A DNA stretch of 34,769 nucleotides from an uncultured Bacteroidia bacterium (GTDB lineage: Bacteria; Bacteroidota; Bacteroidia; Bacteroidales; UBA932). Below are positions 13,741-23,114 of this stretch, in pieces. The stretch lies in assembly GCA_902791945.1 (NCBI GenBank), contig CADAXR010000011.1:1-34769 (forward strand), given 5' to 3'. The notes under the pieces were generated by a model. It saw only the letters and a program-made list of their open reading frames with translations, made no database searches and was not told the origin of the DNA. Each line of letters begins with the position of its first letter. Position 1 is the stretch's first letter. Both the position numbers and the translations under genes were made by a program.

Positions 13741-15012
13741 ATGCTCACACTGAAAACAATACGCGACGAAAAGGAAAGAGTCATCGCGAAACTCGCGGTC
13801 AAGAATTTTGACGCTCGCGAGACCGTCGAAAAGATAATCGCCCTCGACGACGAGAGGAAAGCCCTCCAGACCGAGTCCGACGCCCTTCTCGGCGAACAGA
13901 AAAAGAAGGCGGCCCTCATCGGCGGCCTTATGAAGGAAGGACGCAGGGATGAGGCCGAGGCTGCGAAGGCGGAAGTCGCCGCCCTCAAGGCCCGCAGCGC
14001 CGAGCTCCTTGCCAAGGCTGACGAGAACGCCAAGGTCCTGCAGGACACCCTCGTTCTCCTTCCGAACCTTCCCTGCGACCTCGTGAAGCCCGGCAAGGGC
14101 GCCGAGGACAACGAGGTTGTCAAGATGGGCGGTCCGGAGCCCAATCTGCCCGCCGACGCCCTCCCTCACTGGGAGCTCGCACGCAAGTACGACCTCATCG
14201 ACTTCGACCTCGGAGTCAAGATCACCGGAGCCGGTTTCCCTGTCTATAAAGGCAAGGGTGCAAAGCTCCAGAGAGCCCTTATCAACTACTTCCTCGACCG
14301 CAACACAGCGGCCGGCTACAAGGAGGTCGAGCCTCCGGTGGTGGTCAACGCCGCCTCCGGTTTCGGCACCGGCCAGCTTCCCGACAAGGAGGCCCAGATG
14401 TACTATGTCGGTCTCGACGATTTCTATCTCGTCCCGACCGCCGAAGTCCCTGTGACAAACATCTTCCGCGACGTGATCCTCCAGGAGGGACAGTTCCCGC
14501 AGAAGCTGACGGCCTACACGCCTTGCTTCCGCCGCGAGGCCGGTTCCTACGGCAAGGACGTCCGCGGCCTCAACCGTCTCCACCAGTTCGATAAGGTCGA
14601 AATCGTCCGTATCGAGAAGCCGGAGGACAGCTACGCCGCCCTCGATGAGATGGTCGCCCATGTTGAGAGCCTCGTGAAAGAACTCGGGCTCAAGTACAGG
14701 ATCCTCCGTCTCTGCGGCGGTGACATGAGCTTCACTTCTGCAATTACCTATGACTTCGAGCTCTACAGCGCAGCCCAGGGCCGCTGGCTTGAGATTTCCT
14801 CGGTGTCCAACTTTGAGAGCTACCAGGCCAACCGCCTCCACTGCCGCTACAAGGACGCCGCAGGGAAGACCCAGCTCTGCCACACCCTCAACGGCTCCTC
14901 CCTCGCTCTTCCGAGGGTCGTCGCCGCCCTTCTCGAAGACAACCAGACTCCCGACGGGATTGTCATCCCCGAGGTGCTCAGGCCTTACACCGGATTCGAC
15001 GTGATCCGCTAA
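13741..15012 (+). CDS. serS: Seryl-tRNA synthetase
   Basis: A 423-residue class II aminoacyl-tRNA synthetase that charges tRNA-Ser with serine. The N-terminal 110 residues form the antiparallel helical arm, rich in charged residues, that contacts the tRNA long variable arm. The catalytic domain has motif 2 FRREAGSYGKDVRGLNRLHQ, a QLPDKEAQMY segment and motif 3 in HTLNGSSLALPRVVAALLED near the end, preceded by the EISSVSNFESYQANR serine-site region. Length is normal for bacterial SerRS. The gene ends one nt before ruvC, so the two are very likely cotranscribed. Confidence 0.97.
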   Translation: MLTLKTIRDEKERVIAKLAVKNFDARETVEKIIALDDERKALQTESDALLGEQKKKAALIGGLMKEGRRDEAEAAKAEVAALKARSAELLAKADENAKVLQDTLVLLPNLPCDLVKPGKGAEDNEVVKMGGPEPNLPADALPHWELARKYDLIDFDLGVKITGAGFPVYKGKGAKLQRALINYFLDRNTAAGYKEVEPPVVVNAASGFGTGQLPDKEAQMYYVGLDDFYLVPTAEVPVTNIFRDVILQEGQFPQKLTAYTPCFRREAGSYGKDVRGLNRLHQFDKVEIVRIEKPEDSYAALDEMVAHVESLVKELGLKYRILRLCGGDMSFTSAITYDFELYSAAQGRWLEISSVSNFESYQANRLHCRYKDAAGKTQLCHTLNGSSLALPRVVAALLEDNQTPDGIVIPEVLRPYTGFDVIR

Positions 15013-15013
15013 T

Positions 15014-15571
15014 ATGGCCCCCGACAGGACCATACTCGGTATAGACCCCGGAACCAACCTGCTTGGTTTCGGGGTAATCCGTACCAGCGGCAAGAAAGCC
15101 GCATTCGTTGACATGGGCATTCTTGATCTCCGGAAAGATAAGGATAACCTCCAGAAACTCAAGGCGATATATGACTGCATAAGCGAGGTCTGCAAGACCT
15201 ACAGGCCGGACTGTCTCGCCATCGAGTCGCCGTTCTACGGAAAGAATGCACAGGTCATCCTCAAACTCGGCCGTGCCCAGGGAGCGGCGATGATCGCCGC
15301 GATGGAGTTCGGCATCCCCGTGTTCGAATACGCCCCGAGGAAGGCCAAGATGGCCATCGTGGGCAACGGCGCCGCCTCCAAGGAGCAGGTCGCCGTGATG
15401 CTGGAAAAGACCCTCGGGATGAAACTTGAGGCCGGGCATCTGGACGCTACGGACGCCCTTGCAATCGCTCTCTGCCACCACTATGAGACAATAAATCCTG
15501 TTGCCTCCGCCGCTTCAGGCAAGGGTGGCTGGGAGAAATTTATCAAGGATAACCCCGACAGGGTGAAATAA
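15014..15571 (+). CDS. ruvC: Holliday junction endonuclease RuvC
   Basis: A 185-residue RuvC, the nuclease that resolves Holliday junctions with RuvAB during recombination repair. RNase H-fold catalytic acids are visible: Asp in ILGIDPGTN, Glu in LAIESPFYG, and Asp residues in HLDATDALAIALCHH. The FYGKNAQ segment and the QVAVMLEKTLG helix are also typical. Length is near normal with a short tail (GGWEKFIKDNPDRVK). ATG lies one nt after the serS stop. Confidence 0.95.
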   Translation: MAPDRTILGIDPGTNLLGFGVIRTSGKKAAFVDMGILDLRKDKDNLQKLKAIYDCISEVCKTYRPDCLAIESPFYGKNAQVILKLGRAQGAAMIAAMEFGIPVFEYAPRKAKMAIVGNGAASKEQVAVMLEKTLGMKLEAGHLDATDALAIALCHHYETINPVASAASGKGGWEKFIKDNPDRVK

Positions 15572-15586
15572 ATACAAATTTTCTAT

Positions 15587-15594
15587 TAACTTTG
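15587..15594 (+). promoter_or_regulatory. Candidate -7 box TAACTTTG for the outer-membrane protein gene
   Basis: It matches TAnnTTTG and would give a leader of about 45 nt before the ATG at 15641. The leader contains a small hairpin, CCGTTC-tataa-GAACGG, at about 15604-15620. A -33 box is not clear. Confidence 0.5.
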
Positions 15595-15640
15595 TCAGGT
15601 TAGCCCGTTCTATAAGAACGGTACTGAATAAAGTAGCGTT

Positions 15641-18600
15641 ATGTCCTTGAAGAAGTCATTCTCCATTTTCGTCCTTCTGTTTGCGGCAGTAGCCGCCGCG
15701 GCGCAGAATTTCCCCGTCAAAGCCCAGCTGCAGGACGCCGATTCCGGCGAGCCTGTCGGGTTCGCGACCGTTTCCCTGACCCCGGAGGGCGCGAGCAAAG
15801 CCTCCAAATACACCCTTTCCGACGGAGAGGGCCACGTGACCATCGAGAAGGTCCACCCCGGCAAGTACATGGTCAAGGCCGAGTTGCTCGGCTACAAGAC
15901 CTGGAGCGTCGACATGGACCTCCACAAGGACAATGCGGATCTCGGAGTGATCAAGCTCGCCCTTGACTCCCAGGTTCTCGACGCCGCCGGCGTGACAGCG
16001 GTCGGAAACCCCATCGAGATAAAGAAGGACACCATAGTCTATAACGCTTCTTCCTTCAAGACAACCGAGAACGACATGCTCGTGGACCTTCTCAAGAAGC
16101 TCCCCGGCATCGAAGTCTCCGAGGACGGCTCCATAACCTCCAACGGCGAGACCATCAACAAGATAACCATCGACGGCAAGACCTTCTTCCTCGACGACCC
16201 GCAGCTCGCTTCCAACAATCTTCCCGCAAAGATTATCGAAAAGGTCAAGGTCGTTAAGAAAAAATCCGAGCAGGCCGAGTTTACCGGCATTGACGACGGC
16301 GAGGAGGAGACGGTCATCGACCTCAATGTCAAGAAGGGCATGATGAAGGGCCTCTTCGGCAATGTGATGGCCGGCGGAGGCCATGACCTTCCTTCCACCA
16401 TGAAGCAGAAGGAGTACGGCGACTGGAGGTGGCAGGGCGCGGCCATGATAGGCCGTTTCACCGACAAGAGCCAGATAAGCTTCATCGCCAACGGAAACAA
16501 CACCAACAACCGCGGTTTCAACGACCTCTCCCGCAGCATGATGTCTTCGATGAGGGGCGGTTCCGGCGGCGGTGGCGGCGGAATGGGCCGCGGTCAGGGC
16601 GGCTGGGGCACCGGAAACGGCATCTCGACGACCTGGATGGGCGGTCTCAACGGCGCCTGGGACCTTCTCGACAAGAAGATGGAACTCTCCGGCAACTACC
16701 TCTACAACGGTTCCCGCAAGGTGGTCGAAGAGAACAGCCTCAAGGACACATATCTTCCCGACGGCTCCACCCTCCGCAGCATCAACGGCCAGTTTGACAA
16801 CGACCCCAACAGCATAAGCTTCTCCCACGGACACCGTTTCGGCCTCCGCCTGGACCACAAGTTCTCGGACAAGACATCCCTCCTCATCCAGCCTCAGATC
16901 AACTTCGGTAACGGCACATTCAACGAGCGCAGCCGTTTCTCGACCTCTTCTCTCGAGGAGGGCGAGACCGACTGGGAGAACGCCAGGAAGAAGAACGAAG
17001 GTTTCTCCAGCTCCATGGGAAGCAACAGGAATCTCTCCACCAACGGCTTCTTCCTCTTCCGCCAGAAACTCGGAATCCCCGGAAGGACCCTTTCCTTCTT
17101 CGGCAGATGGGCCTATTCGACCAACTCCATAAGCGGTCTCAACCAGTCGCGCACCACGACTTATGACGAGACAGGAGCGGAGGCAGGCAGCGAGATCGTC
17201 AACCAGCGCTATGACCAGGGCGCCAAGAACCGCAGCCTCCGCGGCCGCGTCGTCTACACAGAGCCCCTCGGCAAGAACTTCTACCTCGAGGCCAATTATT
17301 CCTTCGGCTGGAGTCTCAACACATCCGAGAAGAAAACCTACGACAGCGGCGCCTTCGACGGCGAGTTCCTCCCCGGCTGGGGCAGCTACGGCAGGGAAGG
17401 GGAGACGGGCAACGTGACCTACTCCAACAGCATCCGCAACAGGGCCCTCACCCAGGTCGGCGGTGTCAACCTTGCCTACCAGAAGGAAAAACTGCGCGCC
17501 CAGATAGGTTTCGCCGTCCACCCGACCCGTACGACGAACACAACCGTCGACGGCGGCAAGACGACATCCTACGACTCCGGCTGGGACATCAAGTATGCCC
17601 CGCAGGCGATGCTCTTCTATGACATCAACGACAACACCGACGTCCGTATCTTCTACCGCGGCTCCTCGTCGCAGCCTTCGACAAATCAGCTGCTTGCCGT
17701 CGCCGACAACTCGAACCCCCTTGCGGTCACCTTCGGTAACCCGACGCTGAACTCGTATTTCTCGCACCGTCTTCGCGGCGAACTCGGCCACACCAACAAG
17801 AAGACCTTCTTCTCCGTAAGACTCAACGCCGAGGCCGACTTTACCCAGAATCCCATCGTCAGGGCTTCCTGGTACGATGAGAGCGGCGTCCAGTATTCGC
17901 TGCCCGTCAACGGCAATTCCTCCGTCAACGCCAACGTACGGATGTTCCTCAATTCGCCGATTGCGAAGTCCAACTTCTCGGTCTCCTGGATGAACCGCAT
18001 CGCGTACACCAAGTCCAACAGCTATGTCGGCAAGTCAGGATTCGATATGAGCGACTTCCTTGCGGAGGACGGCTCGATGATCTACACCAATGCAGCGGGG
18101 ACGGGATTCTTCGATGTCCACGGCGATCTCAACCACGACGACCTTTTCGTCAACAGCATCATCCGCAACCTTACCCTCGTCGAAAGGCTCCGTTTCACTT
18201 ATCGCGACGACAACATCGAGGCGACCATCAGTGCGCGCACAAGGATGTCCAAGCCCTGGAACACCATCAAGACCGCAACTGCGAACACCACCTGGAACAA
18301 CCAGGCCGAAGCCACCGTCAACTGGACGATAGGCAAGAGCGGCGTAATCCTCAAGGCCGATTTCGACTTCAACTGGTACAACGGATACGCCACCAAGCAG
18401 CCCAACGAGTACATTCTCAACGCCGAGATCTCCAAGCTTCTCTTCAAGAAGCAGGCGACCCTCGCCCTCAAGTGCTACGACATCTTCAACCAGGCGAAGA
18501 ACCTTACGGTTACGGACGCCTCCAACTATCACCAGGAGGTCCGTAACAACACCCTCGGCCGTTACATCATCCTTTCCTTCACCTGGCGTTTCGGCAATTT

Positions 18601-18697
18601 CGGCAAAGCCGGCCAGCAGCTCCAGCAGCGCTATGGCGGCGGCCCCGGCGGTCCCGGCGGTCGTGGCGGTTACGGCGGCCGTGGCGGCTTCAGATAG
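15641..18697 (+). CDS. Outer-membrane beta-barrel protein (TonB-dependent receptor-like)
   Basis: A 1018-residue outer-membrane protein. A signal peptide (MSLKKSFSIFVLLFAAVAAAAQ) is followed by a CarboxypepD_reg-like beta-sandwich (about 24-110: DADSGEPVGFATVSL, GKYMVKAELLGYKTW). A plug-like segment (about 125-215) contains DLLKKLPGIEVSEDGSI and ITIDGKTFFLDDP. A long barrel of aromatic-rich strands then matches the OMP_b-brl_3 type. Internal and C-terminal Gly-rich stretches (GGSGGGGGGMGRG near 308-320; the last 20 residues) are frequent in this family. It lacks SusC signature features and has no SusD neighbour, so polysaccharide uptake is not indicated; the substrate is unknown. It appears monocistronic, followed by structured element 2. 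Confidence 0.88.
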   Translation: MSLKKSFSIFVLLFAAVAAAAQNFPVKAQLQDADSGEPVGFATVSLTPEGASKASKYTLSDGEGHVTIEKVHPGKYMVKAELLGYKTWSVDMDLHKDNADLGVIKLALDSQVLDAAGVTAVGNPIEIKKDTIVYNASSFKTTENDMLVDLLKKLPGIEVSEDGSITSNGETINKITIDGKTFFLDDPQLASNNLPAKIIEKVKVVKKKSEQAEFTGIDDGEEETVIDLNVKKGMMKGLFGNVMAGGGHDLPSTMKQKEYGDWRWQGAAMIGRFTDKSQISFIANGNNTNNRGFNDLSRSMMSSMRGGSGGGGGGMGRGQGGWGTGNGISTTWMGGLNGAWDLLDKKMELSGNYLYNGSRKVVEENSLKDTYLPDGSTLRSINGQFDNDPNSISFSHGHRFGLRLDHKFSDKTSLLIQPQINFGNGTFNERSRFSTSSLEEGETDWENARKKNEGFSSSMGSNRNLSTNGFFLFRQKLGIPGRTLSFFGRWAYSTNSISGLNQSRTTTYDETGAEAGSEIVNQRYDQGAKNRSLRGRVVYTEPLGKNFYLEANYSFGWSLNTSEKKTYDSGAFDGEFLPGWGSYGREGETGNVTYSNSIRNRALTQVGGVNLAYQKEKLRAQIGFAVHPTRTTNTTVDGGKTTSYDSGWDIKYAPQAMLFYDINDNTDVRIFYRGSSSQPSTNQLLAVADNSNPLAVTFGNPTLNSYFSHRLRGELGHTNKKTFFSVRLNAEADFTQNPIVRASWYDESGVQYSLPVNGNSSVNANVRMFLNSPIAKSNFSVSWMNRIAYTKSNSYVGKSGFDMSDFLAEDGSMIYTNAAGTGFFDVHGDLNHDDLFVNSIIRNLTLVERLRFTYRDDNIEATISARTRMSKPWNTIKTATANTTWNNQAEATVNWTIGKSGVILKADFDFNWYNGYATKQPNEYILNAEISKLLFKKQATLALKCYDIFNQAKNLTVTDASNYHQEVRNNTLGRYIILSFTWRFGNFGKAGQQLQQRYGGGPGGPGGRGGYGGRGGFR

Positions 18698-18704
18698 CGA
18701 AGGA

Positions 18705-18873
18705 AGGGAGCAGGCTGACAAACCTGAATCCCCCTGGCCACCCGCGGCCGATAGCGGGAGGGGCCCGAAGGGCATAAGATAAAAGCAGGCTTCACGGCCT
18801 GCTTTTACTTTGTCTTTGGGAGGGATGAGCGGTCGAAGACCGCGAAGGGGTGAAGGTTGTCAGCCTGCTCCCT
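18705..18873 (+). repeat. Structured element 2: long stem enclosing three hairpins
   Basis: Outer arms 18705-18721 and 18857-18873 are perfect 17-nt inverted repeats. Inside, in order: CCCGC/GCGGG (18741-18758); AGGGG; an arm closed by CCC/GGG (18764-18820) that contains the hairpin AAAAGCAGGC-ttcacg-GCCTGCTTTT; AGGGATGA; and GCGGTC-gaa-GACCGC (18829-18843). Order and linkers match element 1 at 3318-3436, while the stems differ by compensating changes. It lies between convergent genes and its inner hairpin probably ends transcription both ways. Confidence 0.75.
18781..18806. terminator. Bidirectional terminator inside structured element 2
   Basis: AAAAGCAGGC and GCCTGCTTTT form a 10-bp stem with loop TTCACG, with A and T runs on the two sides. 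It can serve the outer-membrane protein gene on plus and gdhA on minus. Confidence 0.65.
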
Positions 18874-18881
18874 GACAGTAG

Positions 18882-20225
18882 CTAGATGACGCCCTTTTCG
18901 AGCATCGCGTGGGCGACTTTCATGAAGCCTGCGATGTTGGCGCCCTTGACGTAGTCGACGGAGCCGTCGGGCTGTGTGCCGTAGCGGACGCACTGCTCGT
19001 GGATGCTCTTCATTATGAAGTGGAGCTTGGCGTCGACCTCTTCGGCGGACCAGCTGATGTGGCTTGCGTTCTGGGTCATCTCGAGGCCGGAAGTCGCGAC
19101 GCCGCCTGCGTTGACGGCCTTTCCGGGAGCGAAGAGGATGCCGTTGTGCTGGAAGAAGTGGATGGCATCAGGCTGGCAGCCCATGTTGGAAACCTCGCAG
19201 CAGCACCAGCAGCCGTTCGCCTTGAGCTCCTCGGCGTCCTCGAGCGCGAGCTCGTTCTGGAACGCGCAGGGGAGAGCGATGTCGCAGGGGATGCTCCAGG
19301 CCTTCTTGCCGGGAGTGAAGATTGCTTTGCCGGGGAACTTTGTCGCGAGATCTTCAACCATATTGCGGTTGGAAGCCCTCATCACGAGCATGTATTCGTT
19401 CATCTCGGGGGTGAGGCCGTCGGGAATCTCGCAGACTCCGTCGGGGCCGGAGATGGCGACGACCTTGGCGCCGAGCTGGGCGGCCTTCTTGGCTGCGCCC
19501 CAGGCCACGTTGCCGAAACCGGAGATTGCGATCTTCTTGCCCTCGATGCTCTTGCCCGCCTTTGCGAGAAGGTGCTGGGTGAAGTAGAGGGCGCCGAAGC
19601 CGGTCGCCTCGGGACGGAGGATGGAGCCGCCCCAGGTGAGGCCCTTGCCGGTGAGAACACCGGTGTTGTACTCGCGGGCGAGTTTGCAGTACATGCCGTC
19701 GAGATAACCGATTTCGCGGCCGCCTACGCCGACATCGCCTGCAGGAATGTCCTGGTCGGGACCGATGCAGTTCCACAGCTCAAGCATGAAAGCCTGGCAG
19801 AAACGCATGATCTCTGCGTTGGATTTGCCGACAGGGTCGAAGTCCGAGCCGCCCTTTGCGCCGCCCATCGGAAGGGTCGTGAGGGCGTTTTTGAAAGTCT
19901 GCTCGAAGCCGAGGAACTTCAGCATTGAAGGGTTTACGGCCCTGTGGAAACGAAGACCGCCCTTGTAGGGACCGATGGCCGAGTTGAACTGGATGCGGTA
20001 GCCGGTGTTGGTCTGGATCTCGCCGCGGTCGTCCACCCAGGTTACCCTGAAGGAGAAGATACGGTCGGGCTCCACGAGCCTCTCCACGATTTTCGCCTCC
20101 TCGAATTCGGGGTGTTCGTTGTAAACGTCCTCGATGGACTCGAGAACTTCCCTGACAGCCTGCAGATATTCTTTCTCTGCGGGATACTTGGCCTCGAGAC
20201 GGGCCATGATGTCATTGGTTTTCAT
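18882..20225 (-). CDS. gdhA: NADP-type glutamate dehydrogenase
   Basis: A 447-residue hexameric glutamate dehydrogenase interconverting 2-oxoglutarate plus ammonia and glutamate. Visible signatures are GGLRFHRAVN, the catalytic-Lys region LPMGGAKGGSDFDP (about 120-133), AGDVGVGGREIGYL and the Rossmann GFGNVAWG (about 236-243). The length of about 447 is that of the 50-kDa bacterial GdhA class, usually NADP-linked and assimilatory. It is the last gene of the operon porin-korA-korB-gdhA, 33 nt after korB. That position couples 2-oxoglutarate made or used by KorAB with glutamate and ammonia assimilation. Cofactor choice is inferred from class, not from residues checked. Confidence 0.96.
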   Translation of the reverse strand: MKTNDIMARLEAKYPAEKEYLQAVREVLESIEDVYNEHPEFEEAKIVERLVEPDRIFSFRVTWVDDRGEIQTNTGYRIQFNSAIGPYKGGLRFHRAVNPSMLKFLGFEQTFKNALTTLPMGGAKGGSDFDPVGKSNAEIMRFCQAFMLELWNCIGPDQDIPAGDVGVGGREIGYLDGMYCKLAREYNTGVLTGKGLTWGGSILRPEATGFGALYFTQHLLAKAGKSIEGKKIAISGFGNVAWGAAKKAAQLGAKVVAISGPDGVCEIPDGLTPEMNEYMLVMRASNRNMVEDLATKFPGKAIFTPGKKAWSIPCDIALPCAFQNELALEDAEELKANGCWCCCEVSNMGCQPDAIHFFQHNGILFAPGKAVNAGGVATSGLEMTQNASHISWSAEEVDAKLHFIMKSIHEQCVRYGTQPDGSVDYVKGANIAGFMKVAHAMLEKGVI

Positions 20226-20258
20226 CTTGGTTATAGTGTTAGTAGTCAGTGTTTTGTC

Positions 20259-21266
20259 TTAAACATCCCAGGTCGCGCCGCTGTGGAGCAGCTCATCCAT
20301 GGAGCGTATCTTTGATTTGGCGGCCACGTCGCAGGCCTGGGTGTCGACCCTCTCGTCGTAGGTGCCGTCGCAGACGCGGCGGATGACGCCGAGTGCGACC
20401 GGGAATTCGGGCCAGCGCATGTCTGCGAGCTGCATCTGAAGGCCGAGATTGTCCGACTGGGAGTCGTGGACGAGGATGTCCTCCTCGCGGACCTCGGAGA
20501 CGAGCGCGGTCTTGAGTTTCCAGCCGTCGAGTACGAGGCACTTGTCGGAGTCCTTGCCGTAGATCATCTTCTGCCCGTCGCGGAGGACTATGGTCCGGTC
20601 CGCACGGGTTTCCCTGTCGGTCACGTCGGAGTGGATGCCGTTGTTGAATATCACGCAGTTGGTCAGGAACTCCATCACGGCTGCGCCCTTGTGGCGCGAG
20701 GCCTCGAGCATGATTTCCTCGCTGAGGGCGAGGTCCACGTCGAGGCTGCGGGCGAAGAACGTGCCCTTGGACCCGAGCACGAGGCTTCCGGGGTTGAAGG
20801 GGTTTTCGACCGTGCCGTAGGGCGAGGTCTTGGTTATGGCACCAAGTTTCGAGGTGGGGGAGTACTGGCCCTTCGTCATGCCGTAGATACGGTTGTTGAA
20901 GAGCATGATGTTGATGTCGACATTGCGCCTGATGGCGTGGATGAAGTGGTTTCCGCCGATGGCGAGCGCGTCGCCGTCGCCGCTGGCCTGCCAGACGCTG
21001 AGCTCGGGGTTGGCGACCTTGACGCCGGTAGCTACGGCCGTGGCGCGGCCGTGTATGCTGTGGAAACCGAATGTGTTCATATAATAAGGGAGACGGGAAG
21101 AGCATCCGATGCCGGACACCACCACTACCTTTTCCTTGTCAATCCCTTTCTCTTCACAGACCTTCGGAAGAACCCTCTGCAGGGCGGCGAGCACTGCGTA
21201 ATCGCCGCATCCGGGACACCAGCGCACTTCCTGGTCGCTCTTGAAATCTTTCTGCGAATACTTCAT
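20259..21266 (-). CDS. korB: 2-oxoglutarate:ferredoxin oxidoreductase, beta subunit
   Basis: A 335-residue thiamine-diphosphate-binding subunit of a 2-oxoacid:ferredoxin oxidoreductase. It shows the start RWCPGCGDYAVLAALQ with a CxxC pair, a conserved GIGCSSRLPYYMNTFGFHSIHGRA, and the TPP/Mg motif SGDGDALAIGGNHFIHA followed by NINIMLFNN-type residues. With KorA it converts 2-oxoglutarate and CoA to succinyl-CoA, CO2 and reduced ferredoxin, or runs in reverse as in the reductive branch. It is three nt downstream of korA. No separate ferredoxin-like delta subunit is encoded nearby, as in other two-subunit enzymes. Pyruvate or branched-chain 2-oxoacids are alternative substrates, but the gdhA neighbour favours 2-oxoglutarate. 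Confidence 0.93.
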   Translation of the reverse strand: MKYSQKDFKSDQEVRWCPGCGDYAVLAALQRVLPKVCEEKGIDKEKVVVVSGIGCSSRLPYYMNTFGFHSIHGRATAVATGVKVANPELSVWQASGDGDALAIGGNHFIHAIRRNVDINIMLFNNRIYGMTKGQYSPTSKLGAITKTSPYGTVENPFNPGSLVLGSKGTFFARSLDVDLALSEEIMLEASRHKGAAVMEFLTNCVIFNNGIHSDVTDRETRADRTIVLRDGQKMIYGKDSDKCLVLDGWKLKTALVSEVREEDILVHDSQSDNLGLQMQLADMRWPEFPVALGVIRRVCDGTYDERVDTQACDVAAKSKIRSMDELLHSGATWDV

Positions 21267-21269
21267 ACC

Positions 21270-23105
21270 CTACAAAGCGTTTTTGATGGAAGACAGAATC
21301 TCGTGGACCAGGAAAGTCTGACCCTGGACCTTGTTGCACTGGAGATACTCGTGGGCGGGATGTGTGCTCCTGAGCCAGGAGGCGAACTGCCCGGAGTTGA
21401 GCTCACAGACGAGTATGCGGTCGAAGCCGGAGAGAACCTCCTCCGTGTTTGCGGGAAGGGGATTGATGAAATCGAAATGGGCGAAGCTCACCTCGAGCCC
21501 TTCCTCACGGGCCTTCTCGACTGCGCTGAGGATGTGGCCGAAAGTGCCGCCCCAGCCGACGACAAGGAGCCTGCCCTTCGCAGGGCCGTCCACCTTGACC
21601 GGAGGAATCATATCGGCGACTTTAGCCACCTTGCCGGCCCTTTCGCTGACCATGAGCTCGTGGTTGTCGGGGTCTGTCGAGAGAGCGCCGGAGTGCTGCT
21701 TCTCGAGGCCGCCGACCCTGTGCTCAAGGCCCGGGGTGCCGGGGACAGCCCAGCGGCGGGCGAGAGTCTCCGCATCCCTCTCGAAGGGGCGGAAAGGCTC
21801 GTCGGAAGCCTCTGCGATGCGAGGCTTGATCTCCGGATACGATGCCATTGACGGAACCCTCCACGGCTCGGAACCGTTGCCGAGGAAGCCTTCGGAGAGA
21901 AGGAGCACCGGGGTCATCCTCTCGAGCGCAATCTTCGCGACCATGAAGGCGGCGTCGAAGCAGTGGGCAGGAGAATGGGCGGCGATGACCGGGATGGGGC
22001 ACTCGCCGTTACGGCCGTAGAGGGCCTCGTTGAGGTCCGTCTGCTCGGTCTTGGTCGGCATGCCGGTGCAGGGACCGGCGCGCTGGACGTCCACGACGAC
22101 AAGCGGCAGCTCTGTCATCACGGCGAGTCCGAGGGCCTCCGACTTAAGCGAAAGGCCGGGACCGGAGGTCGTCGTGACGGCAAGGCGGCCGGCGAAGGCC
22201 GCGCCGATTGCCGTGCAGATGCCTGCGATTTCATCCTCGGTCTGCATGGTCTTGACGCCGAGACCCTTGTGGAGCGCGAGCTCCTCGAGGATCGCGGTCG
22301 CGGGGGTTATGGGATACGAGCCGCAGAAAAGCTTCAGTCCGCTTTTCTCGGAGGCGGCCATAAGGCCCCAGGCGAGAGCCTGGTTGCCCGTTATGTTCCT
22401 GTAGGTGCCCTTCTCAAGGGGCGCAGGGGCCACCTTGTAGATGTTCGGCACCGCCTGGATGGCGGCGGCGTAGTTGAAGCCGTCGGTCACCACCTTGCGG
22501 TTGGGCTCCACCATCTCGGGGTGCTTCTTCGAGAATTTCGAGGCGATGTAGCCGTAGACATAGTCGAGGGGGCGGCTGTAGATATAGCACGCCATCCCGA
22601 GGGTGAACATGTTCTTGCACTTGAGGACCGACTGCTGGTCGAGCCCGGTTCCGGCGAGGCTCTCTTTCGTGAGCTCCGTGATCGGGGCCACTATGATGTT
22701 CCTGTCGGAGACGCCGGCTTCGGCGAACGGGTCGTCCGTCGAGAAGCCCGCTTTCCGGAGGGAAGCCTCGTCGAAGGCGTCGGAATTGACGAGCACGAGG
22801 CCCGTGCGGCTCACCCACTTGGCGTTTGCCTTGAGGGCCGCCGGGTTCATCGCCACGAGCATGTCGCAGTAGTCGCCGGGGGTGTTGACCTTGCGGCTGC
22901 CGATGTGGACCTGGAAACCGGAAACCCCGGAGACCGTGCCCTTCGGGGCCCTGATCTCGGCGGGGTAGTCGGGGAATGTTGAAAGTGAGTTGCCGAAGAC
23001 TGCGGAGGTGTTTGCAAACAGGGTTCCTGTGAGCTGCATTCCGTCGCCGGAGTCTCCGGCGAAACGTATCACGACATCTTCGGCGTCGATGACTTTATGC
23101 TGCAT
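21270..23105 (-). CDS. korA: 2-oxoglutarate:ferredoxin oxidoreductase, alpha subunit (gamma-alpha fusion)
   Basis: A 611-residue KorA with the gamma domain fused at the N-terminus (about 1-190: VVIRFAGDSGDGMQLTGTLF, APKGTVSGVSGFQVHIGS, LVAMNPAALKAN). The alpha domain follows (about 220-610), with GNQALAWGLMAA, SYPITPATAILEEL, MQTEDEIAG and TTTSGPGLSLKSEALGLAV, hallmarks of 2-oxoacid:acceptor oxidoreductase alpha subunits. The VVDVQRAGPCTGMPTKTEQ segment is also typical. Length matches the two-subunit Kor class. It starts nine nt after the porin stop and ends three nt before korB, so transcription is shared. Confidence 0.94.
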   Translation of the reverse strand: MQHKVIDAEDVVIRFAGDSGDGMQLTGTLFANTSAVFGNSLSTFPDYPAEIRAPKGTVSGVSGFQVHIGSRKVNTPGDYCDMLVAMNPAALKANAKWVSRTGLVLVNSDAFDEASLRKAGFSTDDPFAEAGVSDRNIIVAPITELTKESLAGTGLDQQSVLKCKNMFTLGMACYIYSRPLDYVYGYIASKFSKKHPEMVEPNRKVVTDGFNYAAAIQAVPNIYKVAPAPLEKGTYRNITGNQALAWGLMAASEKSGLKLFCGSYPITPATAILEELALHKGLGVKTMQTEDEIAGICTAIGAAFAGRLAVTTTSGPGLSLKSEALGLAVMTELPLVVVDVQRAGPCTGMPTKTEQTDLNEALYGRNGECPIPVIAAHSPAHCFDAAFMVAKIALERMTPVLLLSEGFLGNGSEPWRVPSMASYPEIKPRIAEASDEPFRPFERDAETLARRWAVPGTPGLEHRVGGLEKQHSGALSTDPDNHELMVSERAGKVAKVADMIPPVKVDGPAKGRLLVVGWGGTFGHILSAVEKAREEGLEVSFAHFDFINPLPANTEEVLSGFDRILVCELNSGQFASWLRSTHPAHEYLQCNKVQGQTFLVHEILSSIKNAL

Positions 23106-23114
23106 GATATGTGG

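Noticed and set aside
15656-17791. 711-codon open frame on the minus strand
   Set aside because: Antisense to a well-supported outer-membrane protein gene; its translation is low-complexity (Val/Glu/Gly/Leu) and has no family resemblance. Long antisense frames are expected in this high-GC, codon-biased genome.
15641-18697. SusC-type polysaccharide utilisation locus together with GH20
   Set aside because: No SusD-like gene lies next to it, the protein is of the OMP_b-brl_3 type, and the GH20 gene is 13 kb away.
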